DNA of 64,000 nt. It comes from Psychroserpens jangbogonensis. Its GTDB lineage: Bacteria; Bacteroidota; Bacteroidia; Flavobacteriales; Flavobacteriaceae. The notes below the pieces were generated by a model that was given only the letters and a program-made list of their open reading frames with translations, searched no databases and was not told where the DNA came from. The DNA is taken from contig NZ_JSWG01000009.1 of assembly GCF_000797465.1 (NCBI RefSeq), positions 248,001 to 312,000 of the forward strand, read 5' to 3'. How positions within the stretch are numbered: position 1 is the first letter of the stretch; every line of letters begins with the position of its first letter. The translations under genes were made by a program, and so were the position numbers. This document shows, piece by piece, positions 6,230-14,030 of this stretch.

Positions 6230-7402
6230 ATGAGTTGTAACAGTTGCTCAACTGGAAAGGATGGACAACCAAAAGGATGCAAAAGCAATGGGACTTGTGG
6301 CACAGATAGCTGCAATAAACTTACTGTTTTTGATTGGTTGGCTAATATGTCGTTACCTCAAGGAGAAGAAGCCTTTGTCGGTATTGAGGTGCGTTTTAAA
6401 AATGGACGAAAACTATACTACAAAAACACCGAAAGTCTTACTTTAAGTATTGGTGATATAGTGGCTACACAAGCACAATCTGGACATGATATTGGGATGG
6501 TTACTCTTACAGGAGAATTGGTAAGAGTGCAAATGAAGCGCAAAAAAATAGATATTAATGATGAAGAAAATGTCATGAAAATCTATAGAAAAGCGTCTCA
6601 AAAAGATATTGATATTTGGTCAGGAGCCAGAGATAAAGAAGAGCCAATGAAGGTGAAAGCACGTCAATTTGCTATTGATTTGCAGCTTAAAATGAAAATT
6701 TCTGATATTGAATATCAAGGTGATGCCAGTAAAGCTACATTTTATTACACAGCTGAAGAGCGTGTAGATTTTAGAGAACTTATTAAGCTTTTTGCTCGCG
6801 AATTTAGAACGCGTATTGAGATGAAACAAGTTGGTTTCCGTCAGGAAGCTGCTCGTCTTGGAGGTATAGGTTCTTGTGGTAGAGAATTATGTTGTTCTAC
6901 TTGGTTAACAGATTTTAGATCTGTTAGTACATCTGCAGCTAGATATCAGCAACTTTCTCTAAACCCTTTAAAACTTGCTGGTCAATGCGGTAAACTTAAA
7001 TGCTGTTTAAATTATGAGCTGGATGCTTATTTAGATGCTTTAAAAGCATTTCCGAAAAATGACACCAAATTATATACAGAAAAAGGAACAGCAGTTTGTC
7101 AAAAAACGGATATTTTTAAAGGACACCTTTGGTATGCTTATGAAGGTGAATGGATGAATTGGCATGTTCTTACTACAGATCAGGTCAAAGAAATTATTGA
7201 TAAAAACAAGGCGAAACAAAAAGTGGCAAGCTTAGAAGAATATGCTGCTGAGCTTATTGAAGATACTAAAACCGAGTTTGAAAACGTTGTTGGTCAAGAT
7301 AGTTTAACACGTTTCGATAGTCCAAAACATAAAAACAAACGTAAAAATAATAAAGGGAAACAAAGACGTCGTCAAAAGCCTCAGAATAATGCCAAAAAGT
7401 AA
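6230..7402 (+). CDS. ricT: PSP1-domain protein, RicT-like
   Basis: RicT (YaaT) belongs to the Fe-S-containing complex that in Bacillus supports RNase Y mRNA processing. This 390-residue protein has a Cys-rich N-terminus (SCNSCSTGKDGQPKGC), the PSP1 C-terminal domain at about 100-200, and the conserved cysteine cluster SCGRELCC followed by QCGKLKCCLNYE. The C-terminus is a Lys/Arg/Asn-rich tail. In Bacteroidota ricT typically precedes gldH, as here, where they overlap by 14 nt. Its role in this phylum has not been established by the sequence. The start chosen is the ATG that gives the conserved Cys-rich N-terminus. Confidence 0.9.
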   Translation: MSCNSCSTGKDGQPKGCKSNGTCGTDSCNKLTVFDWLANMSLPQGEEAFVGIEVRFKNGRKLYYKNTESLTLSIGDIVATQAQSGHDIGMVTLTGELVRVQMKRKKIDINDEENVMKIYRKASQKDIDIWSGARDKEEPMKVKARQFAIDLQLKMKISDIEYQGDASKATFYYTAEERVDFRELIKLFAREFRTRIEMKQVGFRQEAARLGGIGSCGRELCCSTWLTDFRSVSTSAARYQQLSLNPLKLAGQCGKLKCCLNYELDAYLDALKAFPKNDTKLYTEKGTAVCQKTDIFKGHLWYAYEGEWMNWHVLTTDQVKEIIDKNKAKQKVASLEEYAAELIEDTKTEFENVVGQDSLTRFDSPKHKNKRKNNKGKQRRRQKPQNNAKK

Positions 7403-7889
7403 GTATTGCATTGTTTTTTTAATGTTCTTAATTGCTGTCTCATGCGATTCTAATCGCATTTATGACGAATATAAGTCCATACCAGATCAATGGCATAAAG
7501 ATTCAGTTATCTCTTTTAAGGTTACACCACCAGATACAATTAACAATTACAATTTGTTTGTAAATTTGAGAAATACTAGCAACTATAAGTACAGTAATCT
7601 TTACTTGGTAGTAGAATTAAATTATCCCAATGGTAAAACATTAAAAGATACATTAGAGTATAGAATGTCTGCGCCAGATGGCACATTTCTAGGCACAGGG
7701 TTCACTGATTTAAAAGAAAATAAACTCTGGTATAAAGGTTATGATCAACCTTTTGTTTTTAATGAATCTGGAGATTACCAAATTAAAGTGCAACATGCTA
7801 TGCGCAAAAATGGTGAAGTAAATGGCGTTCTTAATCTTGAAGGCATTACTGATGTTGGTTTTAGAATTGAGCGAGATAATACAAATTGA
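7389..7889 (+). CDS. gldH: Gliding motility lipoprotein GldH
   Basis: GldH is one of the lipoproteins required for gliding in Flavobacterium and is associated with the gliding/T9SS apparatus. The 166-residue product has a lipoprotein signal with the cysteine at residue 19 (LIAVSCDSN). Family patterns such as YKSIPDQWHKD, DTLEYRMSAPDG and GFTDLKENKLWYKG are present. It overlaps the end of ricT by 14 nt and is followed by the penicillin-binding protein gene two bases after its stop. It fits the presence of T9SS cargo genes further on. Confidence 0.93.
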   Translation: MPKSKYCIVFLMFLIAVSCDSNRIYDEYKSIPDQWHKDSVISFKVTPPDTINNYNLFVNLRNTSNYKYSNLYLVVELNYPNGKTLKDTLEYRMSAPDGTFLGTGFTDLKENKLWYKGYDQPFVFNESGDYQIKVQHAMRKNGEVNGVLNLEGITDVGFRIERDNTN

Positions 7890-7891
7890 TT

Positions 7892-10246
7892 ATGGCAAAA
7901 AAGACAGTAAAAAAGAAATCAGCATCGACTACAATCGTTGATTTTTCTAAATACATACGTTGGTTTTGGATGACATTTACAGGTGGCGTTTTGTTATTCA
8001 TACTTATGTTTTTGTTGGCATCTTGGGGTTTTTTAGGAGAAATGCCAGATCATACTATTCTAGAGAATCCTAAAACTCATTTAGCAACTGAAATCATTTC
8101 TTCTGATGATAAAACCTTAGGTAAGTTTTATCTTAATGATAATCGTACTCCTGTTGATTATAGTGAATTGCCAAAACATTTGGTAGACGCTTTAGTCGCG
8201 ACTGAAGATATAAGATATTACGAGCACTCAGGAATTGATGCTAGAGGAACACTAAGAGCAGTTTCCAAGTTTGGAAAAGGCGGAGGAGCTAGTACCATTT
8301 CGCAACAATTGGCAAAACAATTATTTACTAAACAAGTCTCTTCAAATAAAATACAACGTGTATTTCAAAAAGTTAGAGAATGGGTTATTGCTATTCGACT
8401 AGAACGTCAATACACTAAAGAAGAAATTATTGCCATGTATTTCAATATCTACGATTTTGGAAATAATGCAGATGGAATTAGAAGTGCTGCTCGTATATAT
8501 TTTGGAAAGGAACCAAAAGAGTTAGATATAAAAGAAGCGGCAATGTTGGTTGGTATGTTTAAGAATTCTTCGTTGTATAATCCAAGATCGCATCGTAATC
8601 CTGAAGGCACTAAAAACAGAAGAGATGTAGTATTTAGCCAAATGGAAAAGTATGAGTATATCACGACAGCTCAAAAAGATTCACTTCAAAAAACAGAATT
8701 AGATTTAAATTATTCTCCAGAATCTCATAGAGAAGGAATTGCGACATACTTTAGAGCATATCTCGACCGCTTTATGAAAGATTGGATTAAAAATAATCCA
8801 AAACCAGATGGAGAAAGCTATAACTTGTATAATGACGGACTAAAAATCTACACGACAATAGATTCAAGAATGCAGAAGTATGCTGAGAAAGCCGTTCAAA
8901 GACACATGCCAAGATTACAAGCTGAATTTGACCACCAGAATTCACCAGATAGAAATAAAACAGCGCCTTTTTTAGACCTAGAAGAAAGTGAAATAAGAGG
9001 ATTAATGAAGACTTCGATGAGACGTTCTGAGCGTTGGAGAGTTTTAAAAAATAAAGGGAAGACTGAAAAAGAGATTGAGGCTTCATTTGATAAGCCAACA
9101 CAAATGTCTGTATTTGCCTGGAAAGATGGTAAAGCGTCAGAGATTGATACCATTCTGAAACCTATCGATTCTATGCGATATTATAAATCGTTTTTACATC
9201 CAGGTATGATGTCAATGGATCCGCAAACTGGACATGTTAAAGCTTGGGTTGGAGGAATGAATTATAGACATTTTCAGTACGATCATGTTAAACAAGGAAA
9301 GCGACAAGTAGGTTCTACTTTTAAACCATTTGTTTATGCTACTGCTATAGATCAATTGCATTTATCGCCTTGTGATACCTTGCCAAGACAACAAATAACT
9401 ATAGAAGCAGATAAATACGGAAACCCAGAACCTTGGACAACTAAAAACTCTGATGGTCGTTATGATGGATTTTTAACACTAAAAGATGCACTAGCAAATT
9501 CGGTTAATACCATTACTGCACGATTAATGGATAAGGTTGGTCCGCAACCAGTTATTGATATGGCAAAAAGGTTGGGTATAGAGCAAGATATTTTGCCCGT
9601 TCCAGCAATTGCATTAGGTACTCCAGATTTAAGTGTTTATGAAATGGTGGCAGCATACTCAACGTTTGCCAATAAAGGGGTCTATAACAAACCTGTAATG
9701 GTAACTCGTATTGAAGATAAAAATGGAACTATTCTATATCAGTTTACTCCTGAAAGTCGTGATGTATTGAGTGACGAAGTGGCTTATACTACAGTTAACT
9801 TGATGCAAGGTGTTACCGAATCAGGTTCGGGAGCTAGATTGCGCAGAACTTGGGGAGCAGATCAAGGTGTCTACAAAGAAATAATAACAGGATATCCATA
9901 TGGTTTTACAAACCCAATAGCTGGTAAAACAGGAACTACACAAAATCAAAGTGATGGTTGGTTTATGGGAATTGTTCCAAATTTAGTGACTGGTGTTTGG
10001 GTAGGTGCAGAAGATAGGGCTACACACTTTAAAACTCTGACTTATGGACAAGGCGCTGCTATGGCGCTTCCAATTTGGGCGCTGTATATGAAAGCATGTT
10101 ATGAAGATTCTGAGTTAAATGTATCAAAAGGGGAGTTTGAGAGACCTCAAAACCTTTCAATCGAAGTAGATTGTAGTAAATTAGGTGATGATGATTCTAA
10201 TGAAAAAGACACAGCTGATGAATTAAAAGATGTTCTAGATTTTTAA
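7892..10246 (+). CDS. Class A penicillin-binding protein (PBP1a-type transglycosylase/transpeptidase)
   Basis: This bifunctional enzyme polymerises and cross-links peptidoglycan at the outer face of the inner membrane. A short cytoplasmic part is followed by one TM helix at about 28-50. The glycosyltransferase domain holds ATEDIRYYEHSGID (catalytic Glu near 105) and GGASTISQQLAKQLF. The transpeptidase domain has the Ser-X-X-Lys motif in GSTFKPFVYA, the SVN triad in ANSVNT and KTG in AGKTGTTQNQSDGW. ATG at 7892 (MAKKTVKKK) is preferred over the TTG six bases upstream because it clears the gldH stop. Third gene of the ricT-gldH operon. Confidence 0.95.
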   Translation: MAKKTVKKKSASTTIVDFSKYIRWFWMTFTGGVLLFILMFLLASWGFLGEMPDHTILENPKTHLATEIISSDDKTLGKFYLNDNRTPVDYSELPKHLVDALVATEDIRYYEHSGIDARGTLRAVSKFGKGGGASTISQQLAKQLFTKQVSSNKIQRVFQKVREWVIAIRLERQYTKEEIIAMYFNIYDFGNNADGIRSAARIYFGKEPKELDIKEAAMLVGMFKNSSLYNPRSHRNPEGTKNRRDVVFSQMEKYEYITTAQKDSLQKTELDLNYSPESHREGIATYFRAYLDRFMKDWIKNNPKPDGESYNLYNDGLKIYTTIDSRMQKYAEKAVQRHMPRLQAEFDHQNSPDRNKTAPFLDLEESEIRGLMKTSMRRSERWRVLKNKGKTEKEIEASFDKPTQMSVFAWKDGKASEIDTILKPIDSMRYYKSFLHPGMMSMDPQTGHVKAWVGGMNYRHFQYDHVKQGKRQVGSTFKPFVYATAIDQLHLSPCDTLPRQQITIEADKYGNPEPWTTKNSDGRYDGFLTLKDALANSVNTITARLMDKVGPQPVIDMAKRLGIEQDILPVPAIALGTPDLSVYEMVAAYSTFANKGVYNKPVMVTRIEDKNGTILYQFTPESRDVLSDEVAYTTVNLMQGVTESGSGARLRRTWGADQGVYKEIITGYPYGFTNPIAGKTGTTQNQSDGWFMGIVPNLVTGVWVGAEDRATHFKTLTYGQGAAMALPIWALYMKACYEDSELNVSKGEFERPQNLSIEVDCSKLGDDDSNEKDTADELKDVLDF

Positions 10247-10275
10247 TAGTTAGACTGTTTTTTAAGTAAAAATCC

Positions 10276-10306
10276 AAAGCCATTCATTGTAGAATGGCTT
10301 TTTTAT
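10276..10306 (+). terminator. Terminator after the penicillin-binding protein gene
   Basis: AAAGCCATTC (10276-10285) and GAATGGCTTT (10292-10301) form a 10-bp stem with a 6-nt loop and a T-run. An ATG inside the right arm would extend the next gene upstream; the terminator argues against that start. Confidence 0.85.
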
Positions 10307-10338
10307 TTCGTATTTTTCGGTATCAAAATTTAATAGTA

Positions 10339-11040
10339 ATGATCAATAAAAAAGTAGCTAATGTTTCTGAAGCTTTAGAAGGCGTAAAAGACAATATGAC
10401 CTTTATGTTTGGTGGTTTTGGCTTATCGGGAATACCAGAAAATGCTATTGCAGAACTAGTGCAAAAAGGAGTTAAAGGTCTTAAATGTATATCTAATAAT
10501 GCAGGTGTAGACGATTTTGGATTAGGCTTATTATTACAAGGTAAGCAAATAGATAAAATGACGTCATCTTACGTTGGTGAGAATGATGAATTTGAAAGAC
10601 AAATGCTTTCAGGTGAATTAGATGTGGAATTGATTCCACAAGGGACTTTAGCTGAACGTTGTAGAGCTGCACAAGCAGGTTTCCCAGCGTTTTACACACC
10701 TGCTGGTTACGGAACTGAAGTGGCTGAAGGAAAGGAAACCAGAGAATTTGATGGAAAAATGTATGTATTAGAACATGCGTTTGATGCTGATTTTGGATTT
10801 GTAAAAGCCTGGAAAGGTGATGCAGCTGGAAACTTAGTTTTTAAAGGAACAGCTCGTAATTTTAATCCTAATATGTGTGGCGCAGCTAAAATAACAGTAG
10901 CTGAAGTTGAAGAATTGGTGCCAGTTGGTGAATTAGATCCAAATCAAATTCATATACCAGGTATTTTTGTACAGCGCATTTTTAAAGGTGAGCGTTTTGA
11001 AAAAAGAATTGAACAAAGAACTGTAAGACAAAGAGATTAA
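10339..11040 (+). CDS. scoA: 3-oxoacid CoA-transferase subunit A
   Basis: With subunit B this enzyme moves CoA from succinyl-CoA to acetoacetate or a related 3-oxoacid, allowing ketone-body or branched-chain breakdown products to enter central metabolism. The 233-residue product has the family pattern [14 protein letters not shown] near the start and [23 protein letters not shown] and [12 protein letters not shown]-like segments. ATG at 10339 ([13 protein letters not shown]) is chosen because an upstream ATG in frame lies in the preceding terminator. The gene is one base from subunit B, so the two are co-expressed. Confidence 0.95.
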   Translation: MINKKVANVSEALEGVKDNMTFMFGGFGLSGIPENAIAELVQKGVKGLKCISNNAGVDDFGLGLLLQGKQIDKMTSSYVGENDEFERQMLSGELDVELIPQGTLAERCRAAQAGFPAFYTPAGYGTEVAEGKETREFDGKMYVLEHAFDADFGFVKAWKGDAAGNLVFKGTARNFNPNMCGAAKITVAEVEELVPVGELDPNQIHIPGIFVQRIFKGERFEKRIEQRTVRQRD

Positions 11041-11041
11041 T

Positions 11042-11695
11042 ATGTTGGATAAAAACGGAATCGCAAAGCGAATCGCAAAAGAAGTTCAAGATGGTTATTA
11101 TGTGAACCTTGGGATAGGTATCCCAACTTTAGTTGCTAATTATGTAAGGGACGACATTGAAGTTGAGTTTCAAAGTGAAAATGGTGTTTTAGGAATGGGA
11201 CCTTTTCCTTTTGAAGGAGAAGAGGATGCAGATATTATTAACGCAGGAAAACAAACTATTACAACATTACCTGGAGCAAGTTTCTTTGATTCAGCTACAA
11301 GTTTTTCTATGATAAGAGGAAAGCACGTAGACCTAACAATATTAGGTGCCATGGAAGTTTCTGAGAATGGAGATATTGCTAACTGGAAAATTCCAGGTAA
11401 AATGGTTAAAGGTATGGGAGGAGCAATGGATTTAGTAGCAAGTGCTGAAAATATAATTGTGGCCATGATGCATACTAATCGTGCTGGACAATCTAAATTG
11501 TTAGCGGAATGTTCTTTACCGTTAACTGGAGTTGGCTGCGTTAAGAAAATTGTAACAAACCTCGCTGTAATTGAAATTACAGACAATGGCTTTAAACTTT
11601 TAGAGCGCGCTCCTGGTGTTTCAGTTGAGGATATTAAAAATGCTACTCAAGGGACTCTAATTATTGAAGGAGATATTCCTGAAATGCAGATTTGA
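11042..11695 (+). CDS. scoB: 3-oxoacid CoA-transferase subunit B
   Basis: The 217-residue subunit carries the catalytic glutamate in EFQSENGVLGMGPFP, where the thioester to CoA forms. Other family segments are VNLGIGIPTLVANYV and GAMEVSENGDIANWKIPGKM. It starts one base after the scoA stop. Length is normal for bacterial SCOT beta subunits. Confidence 0.96.
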   Translation: MLDKNGIAKRIAKEVQDGYYVNLGIGIPTLVANYVRDDIEVEFQSENGVLGMGPFPFEGEEDADIINAGKQTITTLPGASFFDSATSFSMIRGKHVDLTILGAMEVSENGDIANWKIPGKMVKGMGGAMDLVASAENIIVAMMHTNRAGQSKLLAECSLPLTGVGCVKKIVTNLAVIEITDNGFKLLERAPGVSVEDIKNATQGTLIIEGDIPEMQI

Positions 11696-11724
11696 GACTA
11701 TTTCAACTAAGTAGAGATATTAAT

Positions 11725-11749
11725 AAACCACTTTTTTAGTGGTTTTTTT
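11725..11749 (+). terminator. Terminator after scoAB
   Basis: AAACCACT (11725-11732) and AGTGGTTT (11738-11745) form an 8-bp stem with a TTTTT loop and a following T-run. Confidence 0.85.
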
Positions 11750-11835
11750 ATGTTTTGTAAACTAATCCGAGAGCTCTAATACATGTTATATTGTAAGAAA
11801 AAACGTCAAATCATATAGTAAATGTTAAAATTTAA

Positions 11836-11896
11836 TGCATTTCATCGATTAATTACGTGTTTTGTCTGATTAATTAAAAACATGTTACATATTTAC
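11836..11896 (+). promoter_or_regulatory. Orphan copy of the T9SS-protease upstream module
   Basis: TGCATTTCATCGATTA (11836-11851) is identical to 13937-13952, upstream of the zinc carboxypeptidase gene. The match continues with gaps to CATATTTAC at the end, where the protease promoters have TATATTTG. No matching gene follows: downstream are only short ORFs and a 15-bp tandem repeat. It may be the promoter of a lost cargo gene, or drive a short RNA. Confidence 0.5.
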
Positions 11897-11950
11897 AAAA
11901 CCAAATCGAAACAAATATTAACCAAATTTACCATAAACTTAACTTTATGA

Positions 11951-12005
11951 TTTGCCCCAAATCTATCATAAATTTTAACCTATGAACTTTTTTGCCCCAA
12001 ATCTA
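11951..12005. repeat. 15-bp direct repeat 40 bp apart
   Basis: TTTGCCCCAAATCTA occurs at 11951-11965 and 11991-12005, and the flanks (ATGA before, TTTTAACC/TTAAACC after) are also similar, so the unit may be about 35-40 bp. The rest of the 11696-12104 gap is AT-rich and contains only a doubtful 42-codon ORF at 11982-12110. Confidence 0.7.
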
Positions 12006-12097
12006 CTTAAACCTACAGTTTCTGAAAATAAGCTGAAAATTAATTTCAGAAACACATTAAGATTGCTCAAAAATATCTTAAACCTAACTAAAAAAAT

Positions 12098-12131
12098 ATT
12101 CATGCTATAATCCTTTAGGGATAGCATGAAT
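12098..12131 (-). terminator. Terminator hairpin overlapping the end of the ABC ATPase gene
   Basis: ATTCATGCTAT (12098-12108) and ATAGCATGAAT (12121-12131) form a perfect 11-bp stem. On the minus strand it is followed by a T-rich run. The stop codon of the ABC gene (12105-12107) lies inside one arm. Confidence 0.65.
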
Positions 12132-13796
12132 AAGTTTTTTAGTGTATTCTTTTTTAGGGTTTTCATATATAATATCTGCATCGTCCATTTCTTCTACTTT
12201 TCCATTATTCATTACTAAAAGTTGATCAGACATATATTTCACCACAGCTAAATCGTGAGAGATAAATATGTAAGTAAACCCAAAATTATCTTTAAGGTCA
12301 TTTAATAAATTTAATACTTGTGCTTGAACCGATATATCCAAAGCAGAAACCGATTCGTCACAAATAATTAACTTTGGTTCTAAAGCAATGGCTCTAGCAA
12401 TTCCAATTCTTTGACGTTGACCTCCAGAAAACTCATGTGGATAGCGATTAAAATAACTATCGTCAAGACCCACTTTTAGTAGTAAATTCAATACTTTTTC
12501 TTTTCTATCAGAATCAGATGATCCTATACCATGTACTTTCATAGGTTCCATAATGGCTTTACCAACTGGAATTCTTGGATTTAGCGAAGCATAAGGATCT
12601 TGAAATATAATTTGAATATCTTTTCTTAGTTTTCTTACTTCAGTTGTATTGAGTTTGGTAATATCAATACCATGATATAAAATTTGTCCAGCTGTCGATT
12701 TATCTAATAAAAGAATAGCATTTGCTAAAGTTGATTTACCACAGCCAGACTCGCCAACCAAACCTAATGTTTCGCCTTCATAAAGTTCGAAACTTACTTG
12801 GTTTACAGCCTTAAACGATTCAGCTTTCCCAAACCAACCAGATTTTGATAGGTATTCCTTTTCAAGGTTTTTAACCTCTAGTAATGCTGGTTTATTGTAT
12901 AATGCTTCGTGAGCCGTTTTACGTTGAGCCATACTTATTGTCTCTGTTATAGAATTACCCTCCATAAAATCTTTTATGGTTGGCAAGCGTTTTAAACGAA
13001 TTTCTAATGAAGGCTTCGAACTTAATAATGCTTTAGTATAGGTGTGCTGAGGTTTATTAAAAATATCAGATACGTTTCCTTGTTCAACAATAGCACCTTG
13101 ATACATGACCAAAATGCGATCTGCTATTTCAGAAACAAGAGCTAAATCATGAGAAATAAATATGATGCTCATGTTTTTTTCGGCTTGTAACTGCTTTAAA
13201 AGCTCAATAATATCTTTTTGGACCGTTACATCTAAAGCGGTTGTAGGTTCATCTGCAATTAAAAGTTTTGGCTTACAAGCAATAGCCATGGCAATCATGA
13301 CGCGTTGTTTTTGCCCTCCAGAAATTTCATGAGGATAGGCTTTATATACACGTTCTGGTAGTGGCAATTTTACTTTTTCAAAAAGCGCAATAGTTTCTGC
13401 TTTAGCTTCAGTTTTTGATAAGTTGGTATGCTGAAGTATGATCTCAATAACCTGATTTCCGCAGGTCATTGACGGGTTTAAAGAACTCATAGGCTCTTGG
13501 AAGATCATTGCAATATCATTTCCCCTAATATTTTGAAACTCTTTTGCAGAAAGCGAAGTTAAATCTTGACTATTAAAATGAATAGCTCCGCTAGTAATTT
13601 TTGATATAGCCTTAGGGAGTAATCCTAAAATAGCCAATGATGATACAGATTTCCCTGAACCAGATTCACCTACAATACCAAGGATTTCATTGGTGTTTAA
13701 ATCATAGGAAATATTATGAATAATTTTGGTCTCGTTTTCGTTATTAAAGAATGAGATTGAAAGGTCTTTTACTTGCAGTAAAACTGTATTTGGCAT
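12105..13796 (-). CDS. ABC transporter ATPase with two fused nucleotide-binding domains (dipeptide/oligopeptide type)
   Basis: The 563-residue protein joins two OppD/OppF-like ATPase domains, so one chain can energise a peptide or nickel-type importer at the inner membrane. Domain 1 (about 1-270) has Walker A GESGSGKS, signature SGGQKQRV and Walker B LLIADEPTTALD. Domain 2 (about 305-563) has GESGCGKST, FSGGQRQRIGIARA and LIICDESVSALD. The oligopeptide C-terminal extension follows each domain. Architecture resembles YejF/GsiA, but no permease or binding-protein gene lies next to it, so the substrate is unknown. It may alternatively serve an exporter. Confidence 0.9.
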   Translation of the reverse strand: MPNTVLLQVKDLSISFFNNENETKIIHNISYDLNTNEILGIVGESGSGKSVSSLAILGLLPKAISKITSGAIHFNSQDLTSLSAKEFQNIRGNDIAMIFQEPMSSLNPSMTCGNQVIEIILQHTNLSKTEAKAETIALFEKVKLPLPERVYKAYPHEISGGQKQRVMIAMAIACKPKLLIADEPTTALDVTVQKDIIELLKQLQAEKNMSIIFISHDLALVSEIADRILVMYQGAIVEQGNVSDIFNKPQHTYTKALLSSKPSLEIRLKRLPTIKDFMEGNSITETISMAQRKTAHEALYNKPALLEVKNLEKEYLSKSGWFGKAESFKAVNQVSFELYEGETLGLVGESGCGKSTLANAILLLDKSTAGQILYHGIDITKLNTTEVRKLRKDIQIIFQDPYASLNPRIPVGKAIMEPMKVHGIGSSDSDRKEKVLNLLLKVGLDDSYFNRYPHEFSGGQRQRIGIARAIALEPKLIICDESVSALDISVQAQVLNLLNDLKDNFGFTYIFISHDLAVVKYMSDQLLVMNNGKVEEMDDADIIYENPKKEYTKKLIHAIPKGL

Positions 13797-13936
13797 ATGT
13801 AAAAATAGACAATTTTAAGTACCATAAAACACTAAAAACCTTCATTCACCTCTATTTTTACATAAATAAGTTAAAATTCATTTTCACGTAAATTATTAGT
13901 TTTCAACAATTTACATTTTTTACTATTTTTAAATCG

Positions 13937-13998
13937 TGCATTTCATCGATTATTTATGCGCTTTATGGATAAAAACACACTTAGATGTTATATATTTG
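13937..13998 (+). promoter_or_regulatory. Promoter module of the carboxypeptidase gene
   Basis: The -7 element TATATTTG (13991-13998) fits the phylum consensus but has no TTG at -33. Instead GGATAAAAA lies upstream. Bases 13947-13998 align without gaps to 18638-18689 before the next protease gene (shared: CGATT, ATG, GGAT, AAAA, ATGT, ATATATTTG). The missing -33 box suggests an activator. Confidence 0.55.
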
Positions 13999-14030
13999 TT
14001 GAAATCAAATTCATTGATACCCCAAATTAA

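Noticed and set aside
7886-7891. Upstream TTG start for the penicillin-binding protein
   Set aside because: It overlaps the gldH stop; ATG at 7892 starts a typical Lys-rich cytoplasmic N-terminus.
10294-10338. Longer start for scoA
   Set aside because: It would begin inside the right arm of the preceding terminator, and the family N-terminus begins at 10339.
11982-12110. 42-codon ORF on the plus strand, starting MNFFAPNLLK
   Set aside because: It overlaps the direct repeat and the end of the ABC gene, has no ribosome-binding site and no recognisable protein features. Kept only as a remark.
13797-14030. tRNA or small RNA in the ABC-M14 gap
   Set aside because: No cloverleaf and no terminator; only the shared promoter module was found.
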